From DTWD01 sp963662965 (lineage in GTDB: Bacteria; Acidobacteriota; Vicinamibacteria; Vicinamibacterales; UBA8438): a stretch of DNA of 64,000 nucleotides. The stretch spans positions 1,488,001 through 1,552,000 of the forward strand of contig OY759970.1 of NCBI GenBank assembly GCA_963662965.1, written 5' to 3'. Positions within the stretch are counted from its first letter, which is position 1. The number at the start of each line of letters is the position of its first letter. The position numbers were made by a program, and so were the translations under genes. Positions 61,743 through 64,000 of the stretch are shown here, in pieces. The notes under the pieces were generated by a model. That model did not search any database, was not told the DNA's origin, and worked only from the letters and a program-made list of their open reading frames with translations.

Positions 61743-64000
61743 ATGAAGTGTGCCCACCGATCGACCCTGCTGATTGCCGTCCTGCTCATCACGATGAGCG
61801 TTGCAGTCACTCAGGCGCAAAACGTCACCGGCGCCATCGCCGGTAACGTCGTAGACGATACCGGCCTGGCAATACCGGGGGCCACGGTCACCATCACTGA
61901 AGCGGCCTTGGGGATCACGCGGACCAGTTTTACGAACGGGGTCGGCGCGTTTACGTTTACCGCACTTCGGCCGGGGCAGTACACCGTGCTTGTCGAGCTA
62001 GCGGGCTTTGCCTCATACGAACTGACGGACGTCACCGTTGTCACGAACCGACAGCTGTCGATCGGCACCGTGGCGCTCATGATCTCTGCGCTTCAGGAGA
62101 CCGTGACGGTTACCGCCACGGGCACGATTGGACAGGTGGAAACGGTAACCTCGGATCGATCGGCGGTAATCACCGCAGACCAGCTCGACGCGATCACAGT
62201 GCGGGGTCGCGATATTACATCAATGCTCCGCGTGCTACCGGGCGTGAGCTACCGGCCCGATTCCGAGGCGACGGGCGAGATTGTCATCGGCTCGTTTTTG
62301 CCCTACATCGGCGGCGCTCGCCGCAACTGGGCCACCTTCATGATTGATGGGGTCCCGGGGAACGATCTCGGTGCCCCTCAAATCTCCAGCCATTCGATTA
62401 GCCTAGACGCGATTGGCGAAGTCAACGTGCAGCTGAACAACTTCGAGGCAGACAGCGGTCGGAACGGCGGCGCCTCGGTAAACGTTGTCACCAAGGCCGG
62501 CACGAACGATCTCTCGGGCACCGCGTATTTCTACAACCGCCACGAACGGTTCAGGGGCGAGAATTTCTTCGACAAGCGCAATGGGATTGCCAAGCCGCTC
62601 TACCGTTACAATACCTTTGGCGGCAACATAGGCGGACCGTTGCGCACGGACAAGGCGTTCTTCTTCTACAATTACGAGCAATGGGGCGTCGACACTCCCC
62701 AGGCGGCGAACGAACGCACCGTGCCGACCCCGCTCGAGCGGTCCGGAGACTTCTCGCAGAGCTTCGATCTGCAGGGTCAGCTGATCCCGATCCGGGATCC
62801 GTTTACCCAACAGCCGTTTCCCGGCAACAAGATTCCGGCCGGCTCGATCAACTCCGACGGCCAGGCACTGATGAACTTCTTTCCACTTCCCAACAACCTG
62901 GATAGAGGCCTGACAGGCGGAAACTTCAACTATCAGTTCAAGGGGCAGGAGCAAAGCCAGCGGTACAATAACGTCTTCCGCTTCGACTTTCGGCCCACCA
63001 CGTCCGACGCGCTCTTCGTGCGGTGGTCGCGGTGGCTCCAGCCAGCTACGCGATTTAGAGGGGGCTGGGATCTGATCGAGCACACGTTCACCTACAACGA
63101 CTACGCCTTTGGCACCAGTTACACCAAGGTGATCGGCTCGAACTTTGTCAATGAGTTGGCGTTTGGTCGTCGTTCCAACTCGGAAGCCAATCCGCAGTCG
63201 GATCGGTTTGATCTCAATCGCCTGACCAGAGCGGGGGTGGGCTACGAAGGCGGCCAGTTCCACCCGGAGATCAACCCCTTCAAGCTGCTTCCGATGATGC
63301 AATTCGGCAGCTTCCTCCCGAACGTCGCTGATGTGACCTTCGACAGGCGGTTCGTAAATTACGGCGCGGACTACGTTTATACGATAAACAACGCGCTGTC
63401 GTGGACGACCGGTCGCCATAATTTCAAAGCCGGTGGCTACTTGGAGACTAATAGGAACGTAGAGGGGTTCGGTGCTCGGTCTTTTCCGGGCCGCTTCGTC
63501 TTCTCGCGCGACCCATCGAACCCCCTCGACACGGGCCACCCATACGCCAATGCGATGACCGGAGTCTTCGCGGAGTATAGGGAGGAAACGACGAGGATCG
63601 GCCAGGATGCCAGCGGGTTTATTGGCAATGCATTCATTCAAGACAAGTGGCAGCCGACGGCCAAGCTCACTATGGATATAGGCCTCCGCTTAGGGACGTA
63701 CTCGCATTACCGACAGGCCCTTGCGTCATCATCCTTTGTGCCGGGGCGCTTTAATGCAGCAAACGCCCCGACCCTGTACGACCCGTTCTTGCAGGACGGC
63801 GTGCGTGTGTCCCGCAACTCGATAACCGGTGAAACCGGACCGGCCGTGCTGATCGGCGGGTTGATTCCGGGTAGCGGCGAGCCCGGCAACGGCATGGTGC
63901 TCGACACCGATACGGCGTATCCGGATAATTTTCAGGATCCGCCGCCGATACTGTGGGAACCGAGATTCGGGGTCGCCTACGATGTCTTCGGCAATGGGCA
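61743..64000 (+). CDS. TonB-dependent receptor, 3' end outside window
   Basis: The frame is open from ATG 61743 to the window end (752 codons). A signal peptide (STLLIAVLLITMSVAVTQAQ) is followed by a carboxypeptidase-regulatory-like (CNA-B-type) domain at about residues 25-110 (VTGAIAGNVVDDTGLAIPGA, QYTVLVELAGFASYELTDV). The TonB plug follows (MLRVLPGVSYRPD, FMIDGVPGNDLGAP, SLDAIGEVNVQLNNFEADSG, GGASVNVVTKAGTNDLSG). The barrel comes next with Gly-rich strands (YRYNTFGGNIGGPLRTDKAF, NYEQWG). This is the OmpA-barrel-less Acidobacteria type of about 1,100 residues that imports oligosaccharides or peptides. No lesion is seen in the visible part. Confidence 0.92.
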   Translation, partial: MKCAHRSTLLIAVLLITMSVAVTQAQNVTGAIAGNVVDDTGLAIPGATVTITEAALGITRTSFTNGVGAFTFTALRPGQYTVLVELAGFASYELTDVTVVTNRQLSIGTVALMISALQETVTVTATGTIGQVETVTSDRSAVITADQLDAITVRGRDITSMLRVLPGVSYRPDSEATGEIVIGSFLPYIGGARRNWATFMIDGVPGNDLGAPQISSHSISLDAIGEVNVQLNNFEADSGRNGGASVNVVTKAGTNDLSGTAYFYNRHERFRGENFFDKRNGIAKPLYRYNTFGGNIGGPLRTDKAFFFYNYEQWGVDTPQAANERTVPTPLERSGDFSQSFDLQGQLIPIRDPFTQQPFPGNKIPAGSINSDGQALMNFFPLPNNLDRGLTGGNFNYQFKGQEQSQRYNNVFRFDFRPTTSDALFVRWSRWLQPATRFRGGWDLIEHTFTYNDYAFGTSYTKVIGSNFVNELAFGRRSNSEANPQSDRFDLNRLTRAGVGYEGGQFHPEINPFKLLPMMQFGSFLPNVADVTFDRRFVNYGADYVYTINNALSWTTGRHNFKAGGYLETNRNVEGFGARSFPGRFVFSRDPSNPLDTGHPYANAMTGVFAEYREETTRIGQDASGFIGNAFIQDKWQPTAKLTMDIGLRLGTYSHYRQALASSSFVPGRFNAANAPTLYDPFLQDGVRVSRNSITGETGPAVLIGGLIPGSGEPGNGMVLDTDTAYPDNFQDPPPILWEPRFGVAYDVFGNG

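Noticed and set aside
1..64000. Assembly error as the only cause of all lesions
   Set aside because: A 14-bp exact duplication, internal domain deletions, IS insertions and clean long genes nearby are not explained by random base errors. Single-base indels in runs remain open.
1..64000. CRISPR array, phage or complete defence island
   Set aside because: No regularly spaced repeats, Cas genes or phage structural genes were seen.

Overview
The window is GC-rich bacterial DNA that reads as Acidobacteriota, probably a Vicinamibacteria-like lineage. The markers are a VWFA-related acidobacterial-domain protein (55511-56827), a serine/threonine kinase N-terminus of the common acidobacterial type (44903-45067), a TonB-dependent receptor with an N-terminal carboxypeptidase-regulatory-like domain (61743 onward), several secreted PQQ dehydrogenases, and an uncharacterised secreted family present in several copies. 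The assignment rests on family recognition only; there is no rRNA in the window.

Region 1 (1-37 kb) is mostly chromosomal housekeeping and accessory metabolism. It holds a broken nadE, a broken nucleotide-transporter/HEAT/cNMP protein, a BON protein, a broken D15 barrel with a kinase-like secreted protein, GH65 phosphorylase with beta-phosphoglucomutase, a broken two-component system, MsrA, an FAD disulfide oxidoreductase, a macrodomain/nucleotidyltransferase pair, a SoxC-like sulfite dehydrogenase with its cytochrome, gamma-glutamyltransferase, a heavily broken PAS kinase, transketolase, a DUF255 protein, a phosphatase-like lipoprotein, a PLP decarboxylase, malonate transporters (madLM and a matC-like carrier) and a molybdate ABC operon with a divergent HTH-TOBE regulator. 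Two genes carry an in-frame TGA exactly at the redox-active cysteine position: a SelW/Rdx-like protein (17624-17854) and an OsmC-like protein (29066-29530). I read both as selenoproteins, the strongest discovery in the window.

Region 2 (38-64 kb) is a fluid accessory zone. It has complete IS3-family elements, truncated IS3, IS6, IS630 and IS1380 pieces, an HsdR fragment, a tRNA 3'-half fused to a truncated phosphodiesterase gene, a CPBP protease split by an IS, and a kinase gene reduced to its two ends. Two gene families recur here, intact and in pieces: PQQ dehydrogenases and a secreted family with WDFRT and YACHEGN motifs.

Gene decay is a theme across the window. About a third of recognisable genes carry frameshifts, nonsense codons, internal deletions or IS insertions, while long neighbours such as GH65, transketolase and the PQQ dehydrogenases are clean. 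This uneven pattern suggests real pseudogenisation with IS activity, perhaps in a host-associated lineage, although assembly error cannot be excluded for single-base indels. A dispersed hairpin repeat with the core ACGGGGCTGACTGCCCCG sits between several genes, often touching stop codons. A TA-flanked miniature element has inserted in frame into the signal-peptide region of the gamma-glutamyltransferase gene.
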